From contig NC_090698.1 of NCBI RefSeq assembly GCF_040954835.1, positions 33,781,501 to 33,845,500 of the forward strand: a stretch of 64,000 nt of DNA, in the 5' to 3' direction. The DNA is from Lepisosteus oculatus. Lineage: Eukaryota > Chordata > Actinopteri > Semionotiformes > Lepisosteidae. The notes beneath the pieces were generated by a model. It ran no database searches and was not told where the DNA came from. It worked only from the letters and a program-made list of their open reading frames with translations. Shown here one piece after another: positions 1-20,175 of this stretch (the stretch's first letter is position 1; every line of letters begins with the position of its first letter). The translations under genes and the position numbers were made by a program.

Positions 1-15
1 GAGGCGCAGTGCCAC

Positions 16-960
16 GTGATGCTGGCCGTGCCGGTCCTCTTGGAGCAGGCCCTGGCTTTGGCTGAGCAGGCTGATGCCGTATTCGAGGATACCGGTGGAC
101 ACCAACAGAGGGGCGCACGGGGAATCAGATGGGGAGGAGACGCCCAGCGTGGCGATGCTGGGGGAGCGACGACGGCTGGTCATCTGCCAACGCTGTGGGG
201 AGAGGGGACACATCGCACGGGAGTACCGGGTGCTGGAGCCCCGGGGACTCTGGAGGCCGTCGGGAAACGGGACCGGGGTGGCCTAAAGAGGGGAAGGCCG
301 CCCTTGAGCGACTCTACCCCCACTCCCGAAAGCCAGAAGGAGCGCTTCACCCCACCTGCTGCCGTGGGAAGGGTTGGCCACAGCCGGGGCTTATTTCTTC
401 TCTGCCTCATCGAGGGCAGACCCTGCCAGGCCCTCATCGACACCGGTTCGACCATCACCCTGCTGCTGCCTGGTATCCTGCCGGGCACCAAGACAGCCAG
501 ACCTGCAGGGCGCTCACCAAGGCAGCCGGACCCCCAGGGCGCTCACCATGCACTTTGGGGCTGTGAGCGTGAAACACCCCTTCTACAGTACCTTGCCCCA
601 GTCCGTGAGGACTGTATCCTGGTGTTGGACTGGTTGCAGCAGGTGGGTTGTTGCCTTGACTTGGGCCGGCGAGAGTTGGTGGGGCAGGGGCAACGAATCA
701 GTTTCACGGTGGGTGGGGCGGGAGGTGTCCAGGGTGTGTGGGATGACCGGAGCGGGAAGCGGAGGTGGCAGCGGCGTGCGTCTCCTTGGCCTGCCGGAGC
801 CTCAGGTGTCGGGGCGAGCGTGCCAGAGCTGACTCCCAGTATGGTGAGATAAGCTTGCCCCTACCCGGTCTGTAAGGCACTCTGTGCACTGTGGGAGGCC
901 TTGGAGGTGAGGGACGGGGTGCTGCGCCGGGGGTGGCAGGTGCCCTCCAGCGGCGAGGTC
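16..960 (+). mobile_element. Gypsy-like LTR retroelement fragment (gag zinc knuckle, protease, integrase leader), broken
   Basis: The GC-rich block differs sharply from the AT-rich surroundings. It encodes, in shifting frames, a CCHC knuckle (CQRCGERGHIAREY, last Cys replaced by Tyr), a retropepsin-like core (ALIDTGSTITLL) and the later protease motif (ILVLDWLQQVG). From about 895 comes a segment resembling the linker before the integrase zinc domain of Ty3/Gypsy elements. Reverse transcriptase and RNase H are absent, so the copy is internally deleted and carries frameshifts. It is dead. The upstream end lies outside the window. Confidence 0.7.
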
Positions 961-1385
961 AGTGCTTGGCAGCCTCCGGCTGGCCGTGCACCGCTTGGAG
1001 AACTGCCCCACAGAGCGACTGCAACACCACAAACTGCCACCTGACCTCGCCGCTGGAGGGTACTCGCCACCCCCGGCACAGCACCTCGTCCCTCACGCCC
1101 AAGTCAAGGCAACCACCCACCTGCTGCAACCAGTCCAATCCCAGGATACAGTCCACACGGACTGGGGCAAGGTAGAAGAGGTATTTCACCCTCGCAGCCC
1201 CAAAGTGCACGGTGAGCGCCCTGGGGGTCCGGCTGCCTCGGTGCCTGGCAGGACATCAGTCCGCAGCAGGGTGACGGTCGAACCGGTGTCGACAAGGGCC
1301 TGGCAGGGTCTGCCCTCAGTGAGGCAGGGAAGGAATAAGCCAACTCTTCCCACAGCAGGCAGGGTGAAGCGCTCCTTGCTTAGAA
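960..1385 (-). mobile_element. Second, inverted copy of the same Gypsy-like fragment
   Basis: On the minus strand this repeats the protease core (ALVDTGSTVTLL), the ILGLDWLQQVGGCLDLG motif and the same integrase-leader sequence. Compared with the plus-strand copy about 250 bp are missing between the protease end and the leader. Together the two copies form a large imperfect palindrome centred near 1000. Confidence 0.7.
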
Positions 1386-1389
1386 TAGC

Positions 1390-2340
1390 AATATTATGGA
1401 CAATCAATTGACAATAAACACAGAAAAGCACATATTAAATTTGGGAAATTTGGTTTCAAAAGTCCTCATATCAACGATGCCTATACTGTGTTCCTCTACA
1501 GTATGCTAATCTATTGTAGTGCATTCGCCCCCCTCTTAGGCTGCACAAATGGTCTTTTAGATTTTTATAGAGAAATAGAGACTGTATAGTATGCGTTACA
1601 ATATAAACATTTACTGTCAACCTTTAAATCAACAACTGATTTAAAGACGATCTGTCAAAGCGCAATGAAACCTATTACTCGATTCTTATGGACTCCCAGT
1701 CCCGCCAGGGATTAAAAAATAACATGGTATCGCGTATCTAAAGAAATAACAGTATACAGTAACTATGTTCATGCACAAACAATAGCATGTTACATTATTA
1801 ACTTGAGGGTCTCCTCTTGCCAGAAAGCGCTAAATTGCATTTTGCCTCAACACTCCATACTCAACAACGATAATTCACAAAAACAGCCAGAACATGTAAC
1901 TCCACATTCCCATATAGACCTCATTTCCATAACCCCGCCCCTTATACAAAACCAACACCCCTCCCCTGTTCTCTCTCTCCGCTGGCGTTTGCTGGACAAA
2001 TTTGCTGGACAGAGAGGTGAACATTATTACGCAGAAGACAAAGATAGCGATTTTCGTTGCATTGTGCATTGTGCTGCTGTAATACAGTTTTAAATAATTA
2101 AAAGTCTAAACAGTATCAGCTTTATTTATGGGTTTTAAATGAAGGCGAGTTAAACGCGATTTAAATCAATATAAATGTTTATATTGTAATGCCTAGGTGA
2201 CTATTCATTGTTATTTAAATGACTTAAATTCGATCATGTTGTGATATTTAGAAATATAAATTTGTTTGGTGCGAGTGAAGTTTTATTTAATCTCAGAGCC
2301 AGGGAAACGTTTTATTTTTTCAAAGAAATGTTTGTTAAAA
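1390..2340. other. Noncoding region with crossed inverted repeats
   Basis: No gene is seen. Two pairs of inverted repeats are present: 1593-1613 with 2172-2192 (20 of 21 bases) and 1730-1746 with 2463-2479 (16 of 17). Their order is A-B-A'-B', so they do not form one simple hairpin. This suggests a rearranged DNA element of unknown family. Confidence 0.45.
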
Positions 2341-2346
2341 AAAAGT

Positions 2347-2418
2347 CACGGCTCCAGTGGGATTCGAACACACAGCGTGTGACGTGGGAGTCAGGAACCT
2401 AACCCACAGTGCCACCGC
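2347..2418 (-). repeat. tRNA-like relic (SINE head or tRNA pseudogene)
   Basis: The minus strand shows an A-box-like start (TGGCACTGTGGGTTAGG) and a good B box (GTTCGAATCCC) at tRNA spacing, about 72 nt in all. The acceptor arms do not pair, so it is not a working tRNA gene. Confidence 0.5.
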
Positions 2419-2419
2419 A

Positions 2420-4380
2420 ATTCTTGTGTTGCGGTACATGAGTATAATTATATCGTTATGAATTTTTTTAGATACGCGATTCCATATTATATTCCCTTTT
2501 AATCAAATTCTAAAAGTATGCTTGTTGACTCCAGTATCACGTTAGTTAAAGACTTTGATGCTTAAAATGTTTAGGGAGAAATGGAATACTGGTGTGTATG
2601 TTTTCTTTAAAGTACCGAGACCAGCCATATACTGTATGTTTAAGTTCCAAAATTAATATCGTTTATGGCCTTCACACGCGTTACAGTATGCTCCTATTTT
2701 TTTATGCTCAGCTACTAAGATTTCCCTTCAGTTGTAAAATTCCATATAAATATTCAATACTTAAAGAGGCACAGTTAAGACATTAAATATACATATACAT
2801 ACTGTATACAGTACAGTTTTCATACGGTAATATGTTTATGTTCCTAAATCAATCTCTTGAGCATGTGAAAGGCATGGTGAATCGGAGATTCTCAAAAATT
2901 ACTGTACTTTGCATGATTGGAAACAAATGCGTGATCGCGAAATGCTGTGGTGTTACTTTTACAAAGACGGTCAATGAAAAAAAGAATGTGGACCAGGGCA
3001 ATACTTTGAATTTACAGCTTGTCCAAGGTCATTCATTATTAATACTATTAGTAATATCTTCGTTAAAGACTTTGATGGCGACAGCTCAAACATGAGAGGT
3101 TGAGCTTTATAAGCTCCACCTTGTGGAAATTCCGGATACTATTATTTTACTTGTGGTATTATAGGAGAATTTACGGTAATTCGCGGTAGACTGCGTAAAG
3201 TGCACCGCAAAATAATGCGGTATTGCCTGCTTGTTTTGAATGACTGCATCTGTAATATTGTTTTATTTTCAGGCATGACCAGAATATGCATAAGTAGCTA
3301 CTTGTTCTTCAACATTGTGAACTACTTCCTTTTTATTTTGCTTGAATTTTAGAGGTTTCTCCACATTTGTGAACTTGTAAAGCTTTGTTAAAATATGCAC
3401 AAAGTATGTTCCACAGATCTACAGAAAATGTTGTATCATTATAATATATTATATTGTATCTTTTTTCACATACTCAATATTATAATACATTTTTAATATA
3501 CTCTTCTTCTGGTTACTTAGCAGGTATAAAACTGTAAAGAAATGACCTTGATCAACTGTATGTTTGTTTTATCCAACCATTTTACATCGTGCCTAATTTG
3601 GAGGTATCTCTAGTCTTTTATTCCAGGTTTTATGGTTGTGATAAATCTTTTTGATAAAGATAAAGATTTTCAGATGGTAGCTAGCGCCGTAATCCTTCTC
3701 ATAGTCCAAGTCTTAAAAAATGATATCCACCTTAATATTTTAACAACTTTCTCCAAGTTAAAGGCTTTAATTTTTTTTCCCCATCTGTACTGGAAATTCA
3801 TCAATGATCAAAGACTCCATCTCCTTCATCATATATAATATGATTTCAGACATAGCAAACCTAAACCACCTCAATCCTTGGTTAATTGCAGCATTTCAAT
3901 TCAATACTTGACTATTTTCCATTCCAAAAGAATCTTGAAATCATTTATCTTCTGTAGATAGATTACTGGAAGAGACTGAAAAAGGTATAATAGTCATGGC
4001 AGGACATTTATTTCAAGAACTTCCACTCTAGAACTTCATGAGAAGGAGGTTAGACAACAGCCAGGAAAGTCATCTTATGTTTTACTGGTTACAGGGTTGT
4101 AATTTGAATTAAATACTTTGGATAATTTTACTCTTAAATATTTCATGGATGGCTAGCCAATTTAGCTTTGATGTTTTCTCTTAGATCATCTATTGGGTTA
4201 TAATTATAGCACAAAACATTTGTTTTTCTATATTTCATTTATACCCCAATAATTGACCAAATTTCTCCAGTACATCCAAAATAACTGGCAATTTAATTCT
4301 GAATTTTTTTTTCTTATTTTCTTGATAAACCTGTTTTTTAAATTGTTGTATCCGTACAAATGTATGGGAATTCTGTCTCC
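2420..4380. other. AT-rich spacer, no gene recognised
   Basis: Only short open frames with no recognisable protein wording. No clear repeat boundaries. Confidence 0.4.
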
Positions 4381-6060
4381 ACAAGCAGCACAGAGTCCTT
4401 TTCTTGTGAGACAGTCCCTCTTACAAATCTCTGAGGGACAGTGTTGCTACAGAGATGCTCTTCAGAAGGCACTAATGCTAGTCTTGCAACAGTCCCTGAA
4501 AACAGGGCTCATGGTCTGGAGAACTAGTAAAGCAGTATCCATCCATAAAAAGGGTGAGAAAACTGAAACAAATAATTATAGACCACTGAGTCTGGCTTCT
4601 GCTACATGTAAGGTAATGGGAACCAATTTAAACCAGAGATTTAAAAAAGGTAGGTCTTGCCTATCCAGCTGGAGAATTTAAACTGAGAATTTGTTATTGG
4701 CATAGATAAGAAGGAATACTCAAATTAAGGTGATTTGTAGAGTACCGAAAGGATCTGTACTAGGACTACTGCTCTTCCTAATTTATAGCGATAATCTAGA
4801 TTCCAGAATTATTAATAAATTAATCAAGTTAGCTAACTTAAATTCCAAATTAAAGAAGGAGTAGCAAACATTTTAGAAGTAGCAAGCGAAATTCAAAAGG
4901 ATTTAGATAAAATTCAGAACAGGACAAACACTTGGCACATGATGTTTAATGTAAACAAGTGCAGCCTATTGCATGTAGGTAGTTAAATCAAATTAAAAAT
5001 ACAAAATGGAAAATGCTGTCATTTGCATCTTCTAGACAATGTGGCAAAGCAATTAAAGAGGCAAACAAAATGCTGGTATACACAGTTAAAATTGTTGAAT
5101 CTAAATCAAGGGATGTTAAAATTGTTTGATGCACTAGTAAACCTCGTTAAGAATATTCTGTACAATGTTTGTCACAACATTATATAAAATATATTTCTGC
5201 TCTGGAATTACTCTAGAGCAGAGCTACTACATACAGTATAAGCTCGACATTCTGAACAAGAGGTCACAACAAGGAAACGACGAGGCTTGCAAGTAAAACC
5301 AGAAAAGATGCTGTTCTTTAACCACAGGGTTGTAGGTGTATGGAACATGCTAACCTGCTATGTTATTGAAGCCAACACCTGGTGATCACTTTATTGGCCA
5401 TATACAATAGGGTCTAGAGAGGGGGCAGTGTAGGGGGCCCCATAGAGGTATGCTTTGCATTCCTAACAAGGAAAGTGTTTCGATGACTCTGCACTACTGC
5501 ACTAGATCCCCACACTACTGTTTGACATTCACATCATGCCCAAGTAACCCTCTTGTGCAAACTGTAACACTGTAACTGTGAGGGCAGGAGGGGACAACAG
5601 TGCAGGTCCCATGAATGACACTGGAGTCATTCCAGTAGGGAAAATCATCTCAGCCTTGAAAGAGGCCAGTTCAGTGGGGACCTTGGAAGGCCACCATTGA
5701 AGATAAGATCACTTTATTGGCCATATACAATTGTCTTGAATTAGGAATTTGTCTTTTCACATACCCCAGCTTGCTCTCCATGAGACACACAAACGGGGAG
5801 AGAAGCTTAGGATCACAGCGTAGTGTCAGCCATTTATACGGCACCCCTGGAGCTGTTGGAGTTAAGGGTCTTGTTCAGGAGCCCAGTGGAGTAGGAGTCC
5901 TCTGCCGGCCGCAGGATACGAACCGGCAACCTTTCGGCCACCAGCGCAGATCCTTAGCCACAGAGTCACCGCACCGGCCCATAATAAACTACTACCAGGA
6001 TACTACCGGGCTTGATGAGCCGAAGGGCCTCCTCTCATTTTGTAACTCTTGAATGTTCTG
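4380..6060 (+). mobile_element. CR1-like LINE, decayed, split by SINE insertion
   Basis: The plus strand carries reverse transcriptase words such as KKGEKTETNNYRPLSLASAT, then further downstream, in other frames, wording like VPKGSVLGLLLFLIY and the C-terminal part near 5270-5380. The frame is broken many times. The typical CR1 3' end (GGGCCTCCTCTCATTTTGTAA) resumes at 5988-6060 after an insertion of about 600 bp. It is inactive. Confidence 0.65.
5381..5987 (-). mobile_element. tRNA-derived SINE(s) inserted in the CR1 element
   Basis: On the minus strand 5985-5910 is a tRNA-like head with B box GGTTCGTATCC, followed by a SINE body and a tail ending in GGCCAATAAAGTGATC near 5705. The same tail sequence occurs again at 5381-5408, so two elements sharing one 3' tail lie side by side or nested. 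The flanks are the two halves of the CR1 copy. Confidence 0.6.
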
Positions 6061-6275
6061 TCAAACATGATGGTGGAAAACTTACGTTACTGTAATACGG
6101 TACTGCTTTTCATCAGCAGTGACTATGAACCTTGTAAGGACTGATGAGAACATACTGTAGATGAAGCAAAGTAGTGGCAAATCTTAGGGGTAAAACTGCT
6201 TCTGACCTCAAACTGGGACACAATTCATAGGAAAATGATCTAAAGCACAATTCATTTTCTTATTCTTAAGCCATT

Positions 6276-6520
6276 TCAGTGTATGTCCTCAAGAGGCCCT
6301 AATACCTGACTTTGAGAATCTGTGGAAATACTGTTAATCCAAGCAACTTGAGAGTTCAAGTCTGTCAAGAAGAAAGGGCAAAAACTGCTCCAAGCTGGAG
6401 TGCAAAGGAGAGATCTACCCAGAAAGACTTGTGACAAATGCTGCCAAAGGTGCTTATATAAAATACTGAGTTCACAGATCAGAATACTTATGCAATTAAT
6501 ATGTTTCATGTTTTTCTCTT
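6276..6520 (+). mobile_element. Tc1/mariner transposase C-terminal remnant
   Basis: The plus strand shows broken wording like a Tc1 transposase end (LLQAGVQRR then LVTNAAKGAYIKY and a stop). It is heavily mutated and no inverted terminal repeats were identified. Confidence 0.4.
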
Positions 6521-8380
6521 TACCTTTTACTGTAACACTGTATCACTAACAGTTACAGATATTGTTACTTATGGTAAGTGACTATGGAAGTGTGTCTAAG
6601 AATCTGAACAATCTCTCTGTTAAAAATGGCTTCTACTGGTTATTGGTGCATTTTTAAAATATGGAGATTCTTATTCATTTGGTGGTATCTAGGTTTACAC
6701 AGAGACAGTTTTAACCTCAGGTTAAAATCTATTCTAGAAGGCAGCTTTACCTTATTCTGTCCTTTGTACGCGTTATGGCGTTATTGGCAAAATCCTTTCA
6801 AACTATGTGATTATTTATTTTACTTATTGATTTATCCACTTTGTCAATTTCCTGATTTTCTCCATTTTTGTAACATTACTTACCCTTCAAAGACTTCAGA
6901 TTGAGCATTCAAGTTTTTAATAAAATATTAATTAAAAAAAATGAGCATGCATCATTTTGTAATCTCACAAAATGTGACACCATAGAAAGGGTAAGAATAT
7001 TTTGCTCTGCATCAGTACTCCCTTCTCAGATAAAAACCCTTAGCTGAGAAAACAAACATTCAGCTATAATATTAAGGACAGACACCAGAGGAGCTGAAAA
7101 CGAGGCCTCCTGTAAAAAGACTGGTGTTGGCAAAACAAATGGACCCCAATGAAAACATGTTCAGCTTTTTATTGCATTTAGGAGGATGCCGTGAGCTAGA
7201 GGTAACATCTTCATAAAGTTAATATAGTTTATCCTTTAAAAACTTTAAAAAGAACAGAAGGACAAATCCTTACATCCCAGGATATGAATAAACATAAGAA
7301 AATAACGACCACGAATTTACCTAATGAGATTGAAAGTGTTCTTCTAGACTGTTCATGGCTTACATTTTTGCATAGTAGATAACTCCATATCAAATAGCAC
7401 ATTCGGATCCAGTCGTGGTTACTATAAATAAGTTTCAAAACAGAGATACATTAATTCCAGTTTTGCTGCAGTTAGAAGCTGGGAACACCAATAAGAAAAG
7501 AATACAAATTCAATCACGCCTCTTAAACTTTAGGGATTACATACAATTTCTATGTATCAAGTTTAGCGAAGACACCATGCTTTACCATTCATCGGCTTCA
7601 AACTTTCAGGATCTACCTGAACTTCAGCAGTTAAAAACTGCACAAACCTCCCCAGAGCTATTATGCTCACATCATCAAAAATTCAGATTACTTTTAATCT
7701 TCTGAAATTCTCAAGGCAGAGTCCTTCATACCTACAAAATACCAAACAAAGGACCTCTTTGAGGTTTCAACAAATAGACCATATTAATAATCTGGAATGT
7801 CAGACTATCCTGATGCAGTAAGAGCACACAACTGCCCTACACAGATAGTAATTAGCAGACCACTATCAGAGTCATAGTGATATATATTACTTTGTTACTC
7901 TGTTGTGAGCAGGTGAAACTGTATCCATCAGAGACTGTGTAAAATAATGTAAAAAGACACATTCTTCAAAATGTATAGAAAATCTAAAACAGTAGGAGTA
8001 AAATCCCTCGTTTGTAACAAAGTGTTCAATGGCAACTGCATTTTCTGACCAATGTATTTTTCCCTTAAATGAGAAGTGATACAGATCTCAGAGAGCCTTA
8101 GGCCCCCTGGAAGCTCACTAGGACTTCACCATATTGCCATGCAGTGTAAAATGCTCAGGAATGTGGGTGATAATTATGCTCATATACTTTATGGTCACAT
8201 ATTAGGACTTCTCACTGAATACTGTTGTGACAGGCCTTCCTCTCCTCAGGTGGCTCATGAGGCCTGAGCACATGGAAAAAACTCAACGTTAAGAAAAATA
8301 CTGTTTATTCAAGCAAAGTTCATTGGTATATACAAACAATCTCCTCTAACAATCCAATACCAACTATCAACAGGAATCCC
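6521..8380. other. Intron/spacer without recognised gene
   Basis: AT-rich sequence. No exon matching the missing ERMP1 C-terminal part was found on the minus strand. Confidence 0.4.
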
Positions 8381-8384
8381 TGTA

Positions 8385-8645
8385 TACTGTGCCATCCATT
8401 CATTTTCTAACCTCTTTATCCAATTCAGGATCGCAGGGGTTGGCAAGCTAAGAGTGCAAGGCAGGATACGCCCTTCACAGGACGCCAGTCCACTCAAATA
8501 CACACACACAGTCACACCAGGGCCAACTTTCCCAGAAGCCAAATAACCTTCCAGTCCGTCTTTGGACTGTGGGAAGAAACCCATGTGAACAAGGGGAGAA
8601 GATACACACTCAACACAGACAGCACCCCAGGTCTAGAACTAAAAC
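8385..8645. repeat. Dispersed fish repeat
   Basis: It begins CCATTCATTTTCTAACCTCT, contains GGACGCCAGTCCACT and TTTGGACTGTGGGAAGAAAC, and has the wording of a repeat found in great numbers in many fish genomes. Its family is not assigned here. Confidence 0.55.
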
Positions 8646-10342
8646 CAAGGCTCCATATAATCTGTGGATGTTTTCAGTATTATGTGGTGCCACCAAGATG
8701 ATGCAGAAGAGAGCAAAAAATAGCCCCTAATGGATCTTAATTTCGGAATCATTCGGCTTTACGCATGGAAGGTTATTGAAGGAATTAAGTTAGTCTTTTG
8801 TAAATACAAATTAGCGGTTATTGAGAATATTATCAATGACCCGTAAGTTATTCAGTAACTACAAAGTATGCAAGCCAGTGTTTTCAGAAAGCTAAATTAA
8901 ATAGTTCAATTTCATTCTATTAAATGCTTAATTCTAGATTGCATGTCAATCTAACATACATGTATTTAAAAATATCTGTATCTTGAACTATGACCTTGAT
9001 TGCCACACACTTAGCTCTCTTTAAAACAAATTCAGACAGTCAACAGTCACTGCATTTAGCATGCTACTGCTCTGGGTTAATATTTATTTCCATAAATTGT
9101 TGCATGTTCAGTATGATGTTCTTGTTTAATGCAACAATGTATTCGGATCACTCACATGAACTCCACTCATTTGCACTGCAAACTTATTTATCTAATTTTA
9201 TCTCATGGACCTTCCAGTGAACTCATGATTCAATCCCTTCCCACTTTAAAACATATTTATAATCACCAGTGGCTTTAGACAGGAAGTGTCATCACATATG
9301 TAACAAAACACAGTCCACATAAGCACAGTAATAACCATGTGCATGTAATCAACTAAAACCAAACAAGGCTTGCTGCACAAACAGGAATTGGTGAATTTAT
9401 ATCAGATAATTCACCAATTAAAGTAAGAGCAAAAAAACAATGAAAAGAGCAGAAAGATACACACCATTTTCAGAATGGACCTCAGAATGAAACGCCAAAT
9501 GTGCTAGCTTGCTTTTCGAAGCATTTTCATTGAGAAGTATAAATTATTCCAAAGCATTATTTTTACAATGTAAATTAACTAAATTAACACATTAGGCTAA
9601 CTTCATGGAATATAAGAGATTCTTAAGAGAGAAGACCTCCAACTCCAGACCTATTTGTACACCAATCAGGCATACTTGCACTGTTCATTAGCAGAGGGAA
9701 CAACTTTATAATTTACTGGGTCATTATTACAAGGCCCAACCTGGTATAATAGGTTTAAAAAGGCTAGCACAAGAGAAATGGGTAGATGATGATGAGGTAA
9801 GTTCTTAAGAGTCCAACGTTATGCAGAGTGCAAAGACAAGCCAAGCCGCGAACTGCCAACTCTTTCAGAAAATGTTACCTTTCTTAAGTTTAAAACCTGC
9901 CTCTTTTAACATGAAAGTTGGTGAAACAATTTATTTTATTTCAAATACACTTTCCAAAATGTATTTAGAAAACTGTCATTTGAAAAATATGAAAAATAAG
10001 TTGAATAAATAAATTTGCAAACTATGAGAATGTACTCATAACTCACAACTAATGATTTTTTTCTAGATGGATCAAAAGGAATAAAAGACTAATAATAACA
10101 GAAAGATAACTTCTGTATCATAGTTATTGTACATCTCAACAAGTAGGAAACAGCGATTCCATTCTATTTCAGCTAATGCTTATGAAATTATTGTTTTGAA
10201 ACTGTCTTTTAAACACAAAAACCTTCATCCTCAACTTCATCCTCTTCCCCTGACAATTACTAAATAAACCCTCCTGAGAGAGTGTCAAGGTGCACAGGAG
10301 TGTGGTCCACAGAACAAGGGCTCATACTGTCACAGCAATTAC
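8646..10342. other. AT-rich ERMP1 intron 6 sequence
   Basis: If ERMP1 continues to the left, this whole stretch is intron. No exon or clear repeat was recognised. Confidence 0.4.
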
Positions 10343-18989
<8,647 letters not shown>

Positions 18990-19170
18990 TTTAACTGCGG
19001 GCAAGTCGGCGAGCGTCATTTGGGCAAAATACAAACGGATACGACACAGGGACAAACTATCTAATGAAAACTGTCCGTCAACAGTTAGGCAACCTGGAAA
19101 TACGTTGATTATGCTTTCAGGCAAAACCCATAATCTGTTATCGAAAGAGCTGCTGCAAACCATGTGGTGG
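18990..19170 (-). promoter_or_regulatory. ERMP1 5' UTR / proximal promoter
   Basis: Upstream of the ERMP1 ATG, with a few CpGs and no clear TATA box. The frame is open from 19163, so a longer N-terminus is formally possible but the upstream residues do not resemble the family. Confidence 0.4.
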
Positions 19171-19489
19171 TCAGGTGTTGCTTACAAAACATTTCTGTAT
19201 GTGAGATTTTTCTCATTCGTGCTTTTTTCTGAAATTGTTTTTCTGTGTGCAATGTCGGTTTTTGACCTAAAAAAATTACTGTCTTCCCAGTTGAAGATAT
19301 TGTATTCCAGATTAAATGGATAGCATCTGAAAATGGCATCTGAACTAGGTGATTTAAATGTACTTTGGGAAAATGTAATACATTTAATACTGTTAACAAT
19401 AATTGTTTTTTTAAATGCACTTTTGAGATTAATCAGAGGAATACTGAGCCAGTCAATACCTGTCAATACCTATGCACAGCAGTGAAGAC

Positions 19490-20175
19490 AAATGACAAAT
19501 TGCACAAAGTGTGCAGCTGAACAAATCTGTCAGTTTAACAGTGCCCCATGCCCCTCTCCCAGCAGAGCTTAGTCTTTTAGCCATAAGAAAAGCTGCAATC
19601 AAGGGGCCATTCAGCACATCTAGTTCATTTGATCTCATCAAGCAGTTTCTTGAAAGATGTCGGGGTATAAGCTTCAACAAAAAGGATTCAGCAACAAGGA
19701 TAGCTTGTTCTGTACTGTCACAACCCATTTGGTAAAGGAGAGCCTCCTGTATATGGTTTTAATACTATCAGTTTTTACTTGTGTCCTCGGGTTCATGTTC
19801 TACTCTTCGTTCTGAGGACATTCACTGTGTTGACTTTGTCAGTGCCTTTGAAGATTTTAAATACTTGCATCAGATCCCCTCGAAAACTTCTCTATTCAAG
19901 ACTTCACTTCCTTCGGTCTGTCAGTGTAGGACATTCCTTTAAGGCCCTGTATCTATTGGATTCTGTTTGCTCTTCTCTGGACTCATTCCAGTGTATCCTT
20001 TCTATGATGAGGTTATCAAACTTGTTCACAATATTCTAAATGAGGCCTCACTAGTGTTTTATACAATTTTAATATAACATCCCTAGATATAAATTCTGCA
20101 CTTTTAACTATACACCATAACATTTGGTTTTCCTTTTTAATTAGTTTGTGATTTAACTTTGTGATGTAATCCCTG
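19490..20175 (-). mobile_element. CR1-like LINE 3' half, decayed
   Basis: Reading the minus strand, the order of words (CTAGTGAGGCCTCATTTAGA, GAGTCCAGAGAAGAGC, GGGATCTGATGCAAGTATTT) matches the C-terminal reverse transcriptase region of CR1 elements. The frame is broken. It lies between ERMP1 and MLANA. Confidence 0.6.

Noticed and set aside
2347..2418. Working tRNA gene
   Set aside because: Box motifs are present, but the acceptor stem does not pair. Better seen as a relic or SINE head.
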